From Autumnicola psychrophila (lineage in GTDB: Bacteria > Bacteroidota > Bacteroidia > Flavobacteriales > Flavobacteriaceae), in the NCBI RefSeq assembly GCF_031846645.1, contig NZ_JAVRHN010000008.1:124001-188000 (forward strand): DNA of 64,000 bases, written 5' to 3'. Below, piece after piece: positions 8,675 through 16,843 of the stretch. The translations under genes were made by a program, and so were the position numbers. A model generated the notes under the pieces. The model did not search any database, was not told where the DNA came from, and saw nothing but the letters and a program-made list of their open reading frames with translations. The first letter of the stretch is position 1; each line of letters begins with the position of its first letter.

Positions 8675-9577
8675 ATGAAGAAAATTAATTCCTGGGTTGG
8701 AGCTGCCAGACTAAGAACCTTACCACTTTCCCTTTCGGGAATTCTTGTTGGGACAGCTATTGCTGTAGAAAAAGGATTTTTTAATATTGCAATTTTTAGT
8801 CTTGCCCTGGCTACTACTTTAGGTCTGCAGGTGCTTTCCAATTTCGCTAATGATTATGGAGACGGCGTAAAAGGAACAGATAATGAAGATAGGGTAGGGC
8901 CAATGCGAGCTTTACAAAGCGGGATAATCAGCCAAAAAGAAATGCTGGTTGGGATCATAATAACAGCGGTATTTACTTTAGTACTGGCTATTTTATTAAT
9001 CTACGCCGCATTTGGAACTGAAAATATTATTCCGGCGCTTTTCTTTTTCTTTCTGGGTATAGGAGCTATCGTCGCTGCAATAAAATATACCGTGGGAAAA
9101 TCGGCATATGGCTACCGTGGTCTTGGCGACCTGTTTGTTTTTATTTTCTTCGGAATAGTAGCGGTTTACGGATCATTTTTTCTTTATATCCATAAAATGG
9201 AATGGGATGTGTTTTTGCCCGCTTCAGCATTCGGGTTATTTAGTGCGGGAGTTTTAAATCTGAACAACATGCGCGATCGAATGTCTGACAAGAAAGCCGG
9301 AAAGAACACTCTGGTGGTGAAAATAGGAGGAAAGGCAGCTAAGAAATATCATTATTTTCTCATAATTGCAGCTTTTATTTTGATGATCACTTATACACTG
9401 CTGAATTTTGAAGGTATTGATGATTTTATTTATCTATTGGCATTTATTCCACTTTCGCTTCATTTAAAGAGAATAAAGGAGAACAAAAACCCTGTTCTGC
9501 TGGACCCGGAGTTAAAGCGTCTTGCGCTATCTACTTTTGCAACTGCGGTACTCTTCGGGATTGGTCAGATTTTATGA
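8675..9577 (+). CDS. menA: 1,4-dihydroxy-2-naphthoate polyprenyltransferase
   Basis: A 300-residue UbiA-superfamily membrane enzyme with about eight hydrophobic segments. The first Asp-rich motif is NFANDYGDGVKGTDNEDR, which binds the Mg-prenyl diphosphate, and the second region LNLNNMRDRMSDKKAGK is also intact. It joins a polyprenyl chain to dihydroxynaphthoate in menaquinone synthesis at the inner membrane. menC and menE follow within 4.5 kb on the same strand. Confidence 0.95.
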   Translation: MKKINSWVGAARLRTLPLSLSGILVGTAIAVEKGFFNIAIFSLALATTLGLQVLSNFANDYGDGVKGTDNEDRVGPMRALQSGIISQKEMLVGIIITAVFTLVLAILLIYAAFGTENIIPALFFFFLGIGAIVAAIKYTVGKSAYGYRGLGDLFVFIFFGIVAVYGSFFLYIHKMEWDVFLPASAFGLFSAGVLNLNNMRDRMSDKKAGKNTLVVKIGGKAAKKYHYFLIIAAFILMITYTLLNFEGIDDFIYLLAFIPLSLHLKRIKENKNPVLLDPELKRLALSTFATAVLFGIGQIL

Positions 9578-9662
9578 GCTTTAACAAAATTATATATCCA
9601 ATCCTTCTTAAGATCTTTTGACAAATCCTTATTTTTAGGCGCTAACTGAAAATGCTTCAATT

Positions 9663-10343
9663 ATGAAAATCACTTTCTACGGACAAAATTGTTTGGGACT
9701 TAAAATAGGGGAGGTCGATGTTCTGGTCGATCCTTTTATAACCGGAAATGATCTTTCAAAGGATAAAATCAATATAAAAGAATTAAAGGCAGACTATATT
9801 CTGCTAACTCACGCACATCAGGATCATACGCTTGATGCTGAAGAAATTGCTAAAAATACCGGCGCAGTAATCGTAGCTAATTTTGAAATAGCCAATCATT
9901 ACGAAGAAAAAGGTATTGAGGTGCATCCTATGAATCACGGCGGTAGTTGGGATTTTGTATTTGGGAATGTGAAATATGTGAATGCAATTCATACCAGCTC
10001 TTTTCCGGATGGGAAATATGGCGGGCAACCCGGCGGTTTTGTGATAGAAGGAGAACATAAAAATATATACATAGCAGGGGATACGGCGCTTACAATGGAT
10101 ATGAAGCTAATTCCCATGACTACAAAACTGGATCTTGCTGTCCTCCCGATTGGCGACAATTTCACCATGGGTGTGGACGATGCCATTATTGCAAGTAATT
10201 TTGTAGAATGTGATAAAATTCTTGGCTGTCACTATGATACTTTCGGTTACATCGAAATAGATCATGAAGAAGCAAAGAAGAAATTTTACGAAAAAGGAAA
10301 GGACCTGATGCTTCTTGAGATTGGAGAGAGTATAGAATTATAA
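9663..10343 (+). CDS. Metal-dependent hydrolase, UPF0173/metallo-beta-lactamase fold
   Basis: A 226-residue protein with the metal-binding HAHQDHTLD motif at about residues 50-58, a further metal ligand in IAGDTALTMD, and a C-terminal HYDTFGYI. This is the UPF0173 (YtkL-like) group of metallo-beta-lactamase-fold hydrolases. The substrate is unknown. It sits between menA and menC, a common placement in flavobacteria, but nothing in the sequence ties it to menaquinone chemistry. Confidence 0.9.
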   Translation: MKITFYGQNCLGLKIGEVDVLVDPFITGNDLSKDKINIKELKADYILLTHAHQDHTLDAEEIAKNTGAVIVANFEIANHYEEKGIEVHPMNHGGSWDFVFGNVKYVNAIHTSSFPDGKYGGQPGGFVIEGEHKNIYIAGDTALTMDMKLIPMTTKLDLAVLPIGDNFTMGVDDAIIASNFVECDKILGCHYDTFGYIEIDHEEAKKKFYEKGKDLMLLEIGESIEL

Positions 10344-10407
10344 TGCATATTAGACTATTGGATTATTGGATTTCTGGAATTTTAGGTAGAGATATAATAA
10401 ATAAAAG

Positions 10408-10766
10408 ATGCATCGATTTAAAGAGTTGGAGATTTGGAAGAAAAGTCGCATCTTTTGTAAAGACATTTATAAAATCACAACAGATTTTCCAGAAGTAGAA
10501 AAGTTTGGCCTTATTATCAATTAAGAAGAGCAAGTATATCTGTTCCATCTAATATTGCCGAAGGAGCCTCAAGGGAATCGCCAAAGAAATTCAGTAGGTT
10601 TCTGGAAATTGCAATGGGTTCTTGTTATGAAATAGAAACACAACTCCTGATATCAAATAATCTTGGCTTTATAGAAGCTAGGCATCTTGAAACTCTAAAA
10701 ACGGAATTAGATTCAATAATAAAAATGATATCGAAATTCCGTTCTACTATTAAAAGTCGCATTTGA
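10408..10766 (+). pseudogene. Frameshifted four-helix-bundle (23S rRNA intervening-sequence type) gene
   Basis: From the ATG at 10408 the first frame reads 38 codons (MHRFKELEIWKKSR ... EKFGL) and then hits a TAA. The conserved continuation YQLRRASISVPSNIAEG begins at 10515 in another frame and runs to a TGA at 10764-10766. Two bases separate the end of codon 35 from the resumed frame, so a one-base deletion near 10513 would explain the break. The family is the S23/four-helix-bundle group, named for proteins encoded within 23S rRNA intervening sequences but also found scattered through genomes. A related copy at 48719 is also broken. Confidence 0.85.
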
Positions 10767-10838
10767 ATCAGAATTTTATTCGTATTTTCTTAATCCAATT
10801 ATCCAACAATCTAATAATCGAAGAATCCAGGACACTAA

Positions 10839-11873
10839 ATGACCGCAGAATACAAAAAGTTTATTTTAAATTTTAAACGCCCCAGTGGAACTTCCCGGGG
10901 CGTTCTTACTACAAAGGAAACCTGGTTTATTATTATCCATAGCGACAACCACAAAGGCATTGGTGAATGCGGAATTCTTAGAAGTCTAAGCATCGATGAC
11001 AGGCCCGATTATGAAGAAAAACTGAAATGGACCTGTGAAAATATAGCTTTAGGTAAGGAAAAGCTTTGGGAAGAATTAATCGAATTCCCCAGCATTCAGT
11101 TTGGGGTGGAAATGGCTTTCCGTTCTTTGGAAGCTGCTAATCCTTTTGAATTATTTCCTTCGGAATTTACTAAAGGCAGAGATTCCATTCCCATTAACGG
11201 GCTGATCTGGATGGGAGAGAAGGACTATATGAAATCCCAGATTGAGGAAAAAATTGCTTCAGGATTTAATTGCATTAAACTGAAGATTGGCGCGATAGAT
11301 TTTCAGGCAGAACTTGAATTATTAAAATATATTCGAAAAGAATTTTCTTCCGAAGAAATAGAGTTGAGAGTGGATGCCAACGGAGCTTTTGCACCTTCTG
11401 AAGCTCTTGAAAAGCTTCAAAAGCTAAGTGACTTTGAGCTACATAGTATAGAACAGCCAATAAAACAGGGGCAGATTGAGGAAATGGCAGATTTGTGCAG
11501 CAGGACTCCGCTGCCTGTTGCACTGGACGAGGAACTTATAGGGGTCTTTGATGTAACAAAAAAGGAAAAACTAATACAAACTATACAGCCGCAATATCTT
11601 ATTTTTAAACCTAGTTTAATTGGTGGTTATAGGGGCACTCAGGAATGGATGGACCTGATTGAGAAACAAGAGACATGCTGGTGGATCACCAGTGCCTTGG
11701 AAAGCAATATTGGGCTGAATGCGATTTCGCAGTGGACATACACCAAACAACCAAATATGCCACAGGGTTTAGGAACCGGCGGCTTATACACAAACAATTT
11801 TAATTGTCCGCTAGAGGTGCATAGCGGTAAAATTCACTACAATCCCGAAATTTGCTGGGATTTCAAATTATAA
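10839..11873 (+). CDS. menC: o-Succinylbenzoate synthase
   Basis: A 344-residue enolase-superfamily enzyme. It has the KLKIG motif with its catalytic lysines near residue 148, the metal ligands in VDANGAF, EQPIKQG and LDEEL, and the second catalytic lysine in YLIFKPSLIGG. The enzyme dehydrates SHCHC to o-succinylbenzoate in menaquinone synthesis. The pathway context (menA upstream, menE downstream) supports MenC over a dipeptide epimerase. The CPBP protease gene follows after 6 bp. Confidence 0.93.
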   Translation: MTAEYKKFILNFKRPSGTSRGVLTTKETWFIIIHSDNHKGIGECGILRSLSIDDRPDYEEKLKWTCENIALGKEKLWEELIEFPSIQFGVEMAFRSLEAANPFELFPSEFTKGRDSIPINGLIWMGEKDYMKSQIEEKIASGFNCIKLKIGAIDFQAELELLKYIRKEFSSEEIELRVDANGAFAPSEALEKLQKLSDFELHSIEQPIKQGQIEEMADLCSRTPLPVALDEELIGVFDVTKKEKLIQTIQPQYLIFKPSLIGGYRGTQEWMDLIEKQETCWWITSALESNIGLNAISQWTYTKQPNMPQGLGTGGLYTNNFNCPLEVHSGKIHYNPEICWDFKL

Positions 11874-11879
11874 TTTTAT

Positions 11880-12824
11880 ATGTACATAGCTCAAGCTTTT
11901 AGGTATCGATATGGCTTCTGGAGATATATTGTGGGAATCATTATCGTAGCAATAGGAATCACTTTAGGTCAGGTTCCATGGACTTTTGCTGTTTTTATGC
12001 AAGATGGCTTTGGCATGTTTGAAATGCCCCAGACAGAATTACTTGGCTCACTGGAATCGAATTTATCACTTTTTCTCCTGTTGTTGTCTTATGCAGTAGG
12101 ATTGGCGGCACTTTTTTTTGCAGTAAAGTACCTTCATGAACAACCTATTCTTACCTTATCCACCACCCGCAAAAGCCTGGACGTAAAACGAGTGATGTTT
12201 TCTTTCCTGATTACTGCAATTTTAATAGTGGGTGGAATTTTTATAGGATATTTACTGGAACCAGAGAATTTCCAGTGGAATTTTAATCTTGTCCCTTTTT
12301 TGATTCTGTTGGCAATAGCAGTAGTACTTATTCCAATACAAACAAGTTTTGAAGAATACCTTTTTAGAGGATATCTTATGCAGGGGATAGGAACTCTTGC
12401 GAAAAACAGATGGGTCCCTCTCTTGATAACTTCTCTCATCTTTGGTGGTCTGCACATTGCCAATCCCGAAGTTGCCACCTACGGATATTTTATAATGGCA
12501 AGTTATATAGGCATAGGTTTGCTCCTGGGAATTATCACGTTAATGGATGAGGGGCTCGAATTGGCCCTGGGTTTCCATGCTGCGAATAATCTCTTTATTG
12601 CGCTTTTATTAACCTCAGAAAATACCGCTTTCCAAACTCATTCTATATTTAAAGACATCTCTACACCTGAAATTTTGGGTTGGGAAGTCTTTATTGAAAT
12701 ACTTATTATTTATCCAGTGGTTTTAGGAGTATTTGCCAAAAAGTATGGCTGGAGCAACTGGAAAAATAAACTTTTCGGAAAAGTAGAAAAGCCTGAAACC
12801 TTAAATCTTTCTGAAGAACCTTAA
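11880..12824 (+). CDS. CPBP family intramembrane glutamic endopeptidase
   Basis: A 314-residue protein with about eight membrane segments. The family's three active-site motifs are present: SFEEYLFRGYL (EExxxR), FGGLHIANP and LGFHAANN. Relatives cleave prenylated CAAX proteins or act in bacteriocin immunity and membrane homeostasis; the substrate here is unknown. It lies between menC and menE, 6 bp from menC, so it is probably translated from the same message. Its presence inside the men block is recurrent in flavobacteria. Confidence 0.9.
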   Translation: MYIAQAFRYRYGFWRYIVGIIIVAIGITLGQVPWTFAVFMQDGFGMFEMPQTELLGSLESNLSLFLLLLSYAVGLAALFFAVKYLHEQPILTLSTTRKSLDVKRVMFSFLITAILIVGGIFIGYLLEPENFQWNFNLVPFLILLAIAVVLIPIQTSFEEYLFRGYLMQGIGTLAKNRWVPLLITSLIFGGLHIANPEVATYGYFIMASYIGIGLLLGIITLMDEGLELALGFHAANNLFIALLLTSENTAFQTHSIFKDISTPEILGWEVFIEILIIYPVVLGVFAKKYGWSNWKNKLFGKVEKPETLNLSEEP

Positions 12825-12886
12825 ATTTTTCATAGCGATTTGTTAACTTCCCTTAATCAAAATTAAAATAATTTTGATTTTAGGCT

Positions 12887-13981
12887 ATGATAGATAAGTA
12901 TAAAGTACCTGAAACACATCCCGATTTCAAGCTTAACAGACAGCATTATACTAATGCTGAGTTGCGCCAGGTTGCCTATAATTTTATAAAGGAAGGAGAA
13001 GCTTACGAAGAAAAAATTGGAAGTTTTCTCCTGGATTGGTTAAAACCACCTGCATATACTACAACTAAAACATCCGGTTCTACAGGGACTCCAAAAGAAA
13101 TTAAGCTAAAAAAGGAGCACATGGTTAATTCGGCTATGGCAACCTCCAAATTTTTCGATTTACCGGCTGGAACTACAGCTTTGTTAAGTTTACCGGCTAC
13201 TTATATTGCGGGAAAAATGATGTTGGTAAGGGCGATGATACTGGGCTGGCATCTGGATTTGATTCCTCCGTCTTCCAATCCATTAGACCAGGTTTTTAAG
13301 CGCTATGATTTTTGTGCAATGACTCCATTTCAATTAGATAATTCGGTAGGTCGGCTTCATCTTATTAAAAAGCTAATTGTTGGCGGAGGTGCGGTTTCCT
13401 ATCGCATTCAGAAAATGGTGAAGGATGTTGACACGAAAGTCTATGAAACGTATGGGATGACTGAAACGGTGACACATATCGCAGCCAAACGTCTTAATTC
13501 AAATAAAAAGAAGGAGAATCGTCCCTTTAAAGTTCTTCCGAATATAAATATTTCTAAGGATAACAGGGGTTGTTTGGTGATAAAAGCTCCTAAACTTTCC
13601 GATGAGGTCATTGTTACTAACGATATTGTGGAAATTCTCACCTACAAAAAGTTCGTCTGGAAAGGTAGAATTGATAATGTGATAAATAGTGGAGGAATTA
13701 AAATTTTTCCTGAAGAAGTAGAACAAAAAATGAGTCCGGTGATCGATCAACGGTTCTTTATTACCTCAATTCCCGATGATGCCCTTGGAGATAAGCTCGT
13801 TTTGTTTGTAGAGAGCGATTTTTCTGAAGAATTGCTACTTCAGTTAAAACAAAAGATAGAAAAACTGCCGGCATTGGATAAATACGAAGTTCCGAAGAAA
13901 ATATATCTCATCGCAAAATTCGAAGAAACCTCTTCCGGAAAAATCCACCGTGAAAATACCGTTAAGAGTAAAGTCGGTTAA
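12887..13981 (+). CDS. menE: o-Succinylbenzoate-CoA ligase (AMP-binding enzyme)
   Basis: A 364-residue, short member of the acyl-CoA synthetase family. It contains the P-loop-like KTSGSTGTPKEIKLKK near residue 60, YETYGMTE, WKGRIDNVINSGG and a C-terminal lysine in SSGKIHRENT. It activates o-succinylbenzoate to its CoA ester. The length is below the roughly 450 residues of E. coli MenE, with the N-terminal region reduced, as is usual in Bacteroidota. The neighbours menC and menA support the assignment. Confidence 0.92.
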   Translation: MIDKYKVPETHPDFKLNRQHYTNAELRQVAYNFIKEGEAYEEKIGSFLLDWLKPPAYTTTKTSGSTGTPKEIKLKKEHMVNSAMATSKFFDLPAGTTALLSLPATYIAGKMMLVRAMILGWHLDLIPPSSNPLDQVFKRYDFCAMTPFQLDNSVGRLHLIKKLIVGGGAVSYRIQKMVKDVDTKVYETYGMTETVTHIAAKRLNSNKKKENRPFKVLPNINISKDNRGCLVIKAPKLSDEVIVTNDIVEILTYKKFVWKGRIDNVINSGGIKIFPEEVEQKMSPVIDQRFFITSIPDDALGDKLVLFVESDFSEELLLQLKQKIEKLPALDKYEVPKKIYLIAKFEETSSGKIHRENTVKSKVG

Positions 13982-14014
13982 CCTGTTTTATTTAAGTACA
14001 AAAAAAGCCACTGT

Positions 14015-14037
14015 CCGAAAATGGCAATTTTCGACCT
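14015..14037 (+). repeat. Dispersed palindromic repeat, left of the toxin-antitoxin pair
   Basis: CGAAAAT at 14016-14022 pairs with ATTTTCG at 14027-14033 around GGCA. It matches the dispersed core AAAATGGCAATTWTCGRC and lies between menE and the Xre antitoxin. An oppositely oriented copy lies at 15079-15100. There is no T-tract, so it does not look like an ordinary terminator. Confidence 0.7.
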
Positions 14038-14125
14038 TGATAGGTTGATCTTCTATAAACCAACCTTGAATAAATCAATACTTTTTATTGTATATTTACA
14101 TCTATATCCCCGTAATTATACAATA

Positions 14126-14584
14126 ATGGCAGTAGAGGCAATATCTAAAAAAGAGAGAAAACGAGCTGATCTTGACAAGTTTTCACCATCCTGGGTTGTT
14201 TTAAATATAAAAGACGCTCCTGAATTTAAAATGGAATTAATTGAGCGTATCCGGAAAGGAGTTAAAAAGACGGACTGGAAGCAATTATTACATGACACAG
14301 GTTCTACTGAAAAGGAATTTGAAAATATTCTGCCGGCATCTATTAGTAGCATGCAAAAGAGAAGTGTTTATGGAAAGGAGACTTCAGAAAGGATCTATGA
14401 ACTGGCAAGGTTGTTTGGATTGGGCTATGAGGTTTTTGATTCTAAAGAAGACTTTAAGCAATGGTTAATAACTCCGTCCAAAACTCTTGGAGATAAAATT
14501 CCGTTTGAACTTCTGGACAGTAGTTTTGGATTCGAAATGGTGGAGAACGAGATTGTAAGGATTCAGTACAATGTTTATAGCTAA
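14126..14584 (+). CDS. Xre/MbcA/ParS-type antitoxin of a RES toxin
   Basis: A 152-residue protein starting MAVEAISKKERKR. The frame is open 35 codons further upstream but that part covers the repeat and looks non-coding. The N-terminal half is helix-turn-helix-like (TGSTEKEFENIL ... SERIYELARLFG). The C-terminal half has the MbcA/ParS-type toxin-binding end (WLITPSKTLGDKIPFELLDS). The gene overlaps the RES toxin start by 1 bp in a TAATG arrangement, as expected of a coupled antitoxin-toxin operon. It should neutralise the toxin and repress its own promoter. Confidence 0.92.
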   Translation: MAVEAISKKERKRADLDKFSPSWVVLNIKDAPEFKMELIERIRKGVKKTDWKQLLHDTGSTEKEFENILPASISSMQKRSVYGKETSERIYELARLFGLGYEVFDSKEDFKQWLITPSKTLGDKIPFELLDSSFGFEMVENEIVRIQYNVYS

Positions 14585-15054
14585 TGATTGTCTATAGGGT
14601 TGCGACTTTGAAATATAAAGAGGCAACACTGTCTGGAATAGGAGCTGAAAAGGTTGGTGGAAGGTGGAACGAAGTTGGAACACGGGCAGTTTATTGCTCA
14701 GAAAACATTTCTTTAGCGTTACTGGAATACTACGTTCACTCTGCAAATATTGCATATCTACCTAAAGAAATATTAGTTGCAAAAATCAAATTTCCAGATA
14801 ATTTTGTTGTTGAAGAATTACAAAAACTTCCGGAAAGTTGGAACGATTACCCATACTCTTCTAAAACAACAGAAATCTTTACAAATTTTGTAAAAGACCG
14901 GAATTTCTTTGCTTTACGAGTACCCTCCACTATTGTTGGAGTAGAATCGAATTTCATTTTGAATCCGCTGTATAAGGACTTTGGAAAAGTAGAAGTTACA
15001 GAATTTTTGAAATTACCGGTTGATGAAAGGCTTAAGGTAGGAAAGCGTGATTGA
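14584..15054 (+). CDS. RES domain NAD-degrading toxin
   Basis: A 156-residue RES-domain protein. The three residues that name the fold can be placed: Arg27 in GGRWN, Glu48 in ALLEYY and Ser115 in RVPS. The family (for example MbcT and Res) degrades NAD, lowering cell NAD and stopping growth when the antitoxin is lost. It overlaps the Xre antitoxin stop codon by one base. The gene is intact, with no frameshift, so the module should be active. The pair is flanked by inverted short repeats. Confidence 0.93.
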   Translation: MIVYRVATLKYKEATLSGIGAEKVGGRWNEVGTRAVYCSENISLALLEYYVHSANIAYLPKEILVAKIKFPDNFVVEELQKLPESWNDYPYSSKTTEIFTNFVKDRNFFALRVPSTIVGVESNFILNPLYKDFGKVEVTEFLKLPVDERLKVGKRD

Positions 15055-15078
15055 GTTGAGACTTTAAAAAATCAAATA

Positions 15079-15100
15079 CCCGAAAATTGCCATTTTCGGG
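15079..15100 (-). repeat. Dispersed palindromic repeat, right of the toxin-antitoxin pair
   Basis: CCCGAAAAT at 15079-15087 pairs with ATTTTCGGG at 15092-15100 around TGCC. On the minus strand it reads as the same repeat as at 14015-14037, so the two copies are inverted with respect to each other and enclose the RES/Xre operon. It may double as a weak terminator between the convergent RES and M1 peptidase genes, although no T-tract follows. Confidence 0.7.
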
Positions 15101-15189
15101 CATAAGATTAATTGTGGAAAGTATATATTCGTCTTTATAAAATTATCAGGTACTTATTCTTAATTTTGAGCATCAAAAAATACCAAAAT

Positions 15190-16830
15190 CTAATTTCCAC
15201 CCTTTTTTACATCCACATAAAATTCTTCTGTTTTTACTTCAATTTCATTTAGGTTTTTAACGCCTGCCAGTTTTTGCCAATTTTCGGTAGGGACTAGTCG
15301 TTCTTCTTCGCCATCAATTAATACGTCTACAGGCATGATAAAATTCTGAACATCTGCTTCCCAGCGGAAAGAAATTGTCTCTCCTTCCTGCTTTAGCTGA
15401 AGTTCAGGAATTGCAGTTTCTCTTAGGTACTGATCAAAAACCGGCTGAAGATTTGTTGCTATTGGTTCGTTAAAGAAATCTTCTACCTGTTGCGTGGTGA
15501 CCGTTTGATGCTTAAAAGTTTCAGTATAACCCCGAAGTGTTTCCCACCATAGCTCGTCATTCTTATAAATACTGCGGATGGTGTTTAGAAGATTTGCTCC
15601 TTTTGCATACATATCGCCAGATCCTTCAGCATTTACCCCATAGTCTCCAATTATTGGACTTTGATTATTTATATTTCTTCTCAGCCCTTCCAGGTATTCC
15701 AGCGCATTTTCTTTTCCCTGCTCACATTCTACAAAAATTGCTTCCGTATAGCTGGTAAATCCTTCATGAACCCACATATCGGCAATATCCTTGGTGGTAA
15801 TACTGTTTCCGTACCATTCGTGCCCCGACTCGTGAATGATGATATAATCCCAGGACAGTCCGTGGCCGGTTCCCGATAAATCGTTTCCGAGGTAGCCGTT
15901 CATATAATGGTTTCCGTAGGCAACAGCGCTTTGGTGTTCCATCCCGAGATACGGAGTTTCCACAAGTTTAAATCCATCTTCCGGAAAAGGATAGTGTCCC
16001 ATTTTTTCATAGAAGCATTCCATCATCGGCTTTACCTGTTCAAACTGTTCTTTGGCTTTATCCAGATTGTATTCCAACACGTAATAATCGAGGTCAAGAT
16101 CTTTATATTCATCATGAAAATGGGCATATTTGCCAATATTCAGCACCACATTATAGTTATTAATGGGATTAGAAACTTGCCATTTCCACCTGGTGTAGCC
16201 GTCTTCAAGTTCTTCGCTTCCTAAAAGTCGGCCGTTGGAAACATTGGTCAATCCTGTGGGGACTTCAATTTCGCTAAGTACTTCGTCCGGTTCATCGCTT
16301 TGGTGATCTTTGTTCGGATACCAGGCACTTGCGCCCATTCCCTGCACAGCAACGGCTATCCACGGATTTCCTTTTTCATCTTCAGTCCAAACAAAACCGC
16401 CATCCCACGGAGCCCTTTCTGCCACTATCGGATTTCCTGAGTAATAAAACTGAATAGAATCTTTTTTACCTTTCCTGAGAGGGTTAGAAAATTCGACAAA
16501 AACAGCATTATGTTTCCTTTGGTATTTGAGCTTTTTTCCTTTCCGAACAATAGAATCCACCTTCATATTTTCAAAAAGATCTACCTGCATAACCGGCAGC
16601 TTTTCTATTGTCCTGAAAGTAATCGTATTGGATCCCGAAATAAATTTATCTTCAGGAACAACCCTTACCTGGAGATGATATTTTAAAGCATCGTAGGCAC
16701 GCTCCTTCCGAAGAGAACCTCTAAGAGTATCCGCTTCAGTATATTTTCCCTCTTTGTTGCTCAACACTTGCGCGCTAGTACCATAGGATATTATAAGAAG
16801 AGCAAATACCAAAAAATATAGATTTTTCAT
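15190..16830 (-). CDS. M1 family metallopeptidase (aminopeptidase N-like), secreted
   Basis: A 546-residue protein with a signal peptide ending at SYGTSAQ. The zinc site HESGH is at residues 333-337 with the third ligand Glu356 in WVHEGF. A GMEHQSAVAYG segment at about 296-306 takes the place of the GxMEN exopeptidase motif. The N-terminal beta domain (30-220) precedes the thermolysin-like domain, and the usual long C-terminal helical domain is short. It probably removes N-terminal residues from peptides in the periplasm or at the surface. It is 13 bp downstream of the acyl-CoA carboxylase gene on the same strand. Confidence 0.93.
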   Translation of the reverse strand: MKNLYFLVFALLIISYGTSAQVLSNKEGKYTEADTLRGSLRKERAYDALKYHLQVRVVPEDKFISGSNTITFRTIEKLPVMQVDLFENMKVDSIVRKGKKLKYQRKHNAVFVEFSNPLRKGKKDSIQFYYSGNPIVAERAPWDGGFVWTEDEKGNPWIAVAVQGMGASAWYPNKDHQSDEPDEVLSEIEVPTGLTNVSNGRLLGSEELEDGYTRWKWQVSNPINNYNVVLNIGKYAHFHDEYKDLDLDYYVLEYNLDKAKEQFEQVKPMMECFYEKMGHYPFPEDGFKLVETPYLGMEHQSAVAYGNHYMNGYLGNDLSGTGHGLSWDYIIIHESGHEWYGNSITTKDIADMWVHEGFTSYTEAIFVECEQGKENALEYLEGLRRNINNQSPIIGDYGVNAEGSGDMYAKGANLLNTIRSIYKNDELWWETLRGYTETFKHQTVTTQQVEDFFNEPIATNLQPVFDQYLRETAIPELQLKQEGETISFRWEADVQNFIMPVDVLIDGEEERLVPTENWQKLAGVKNLNEIEVKTEEFYVDVKKGGN

Positions 16831-16843
16831 GCTTAGCTTTGGT

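Noticed and set aside
12855..12879. AT-only hairpin between the CPBP and menE genes as a terminator
   Set aside because: The stem has no GC core and the genes appear cotranscribed; a TAATTTTG there could be a promoter, but spacing to a -33 box is poor.
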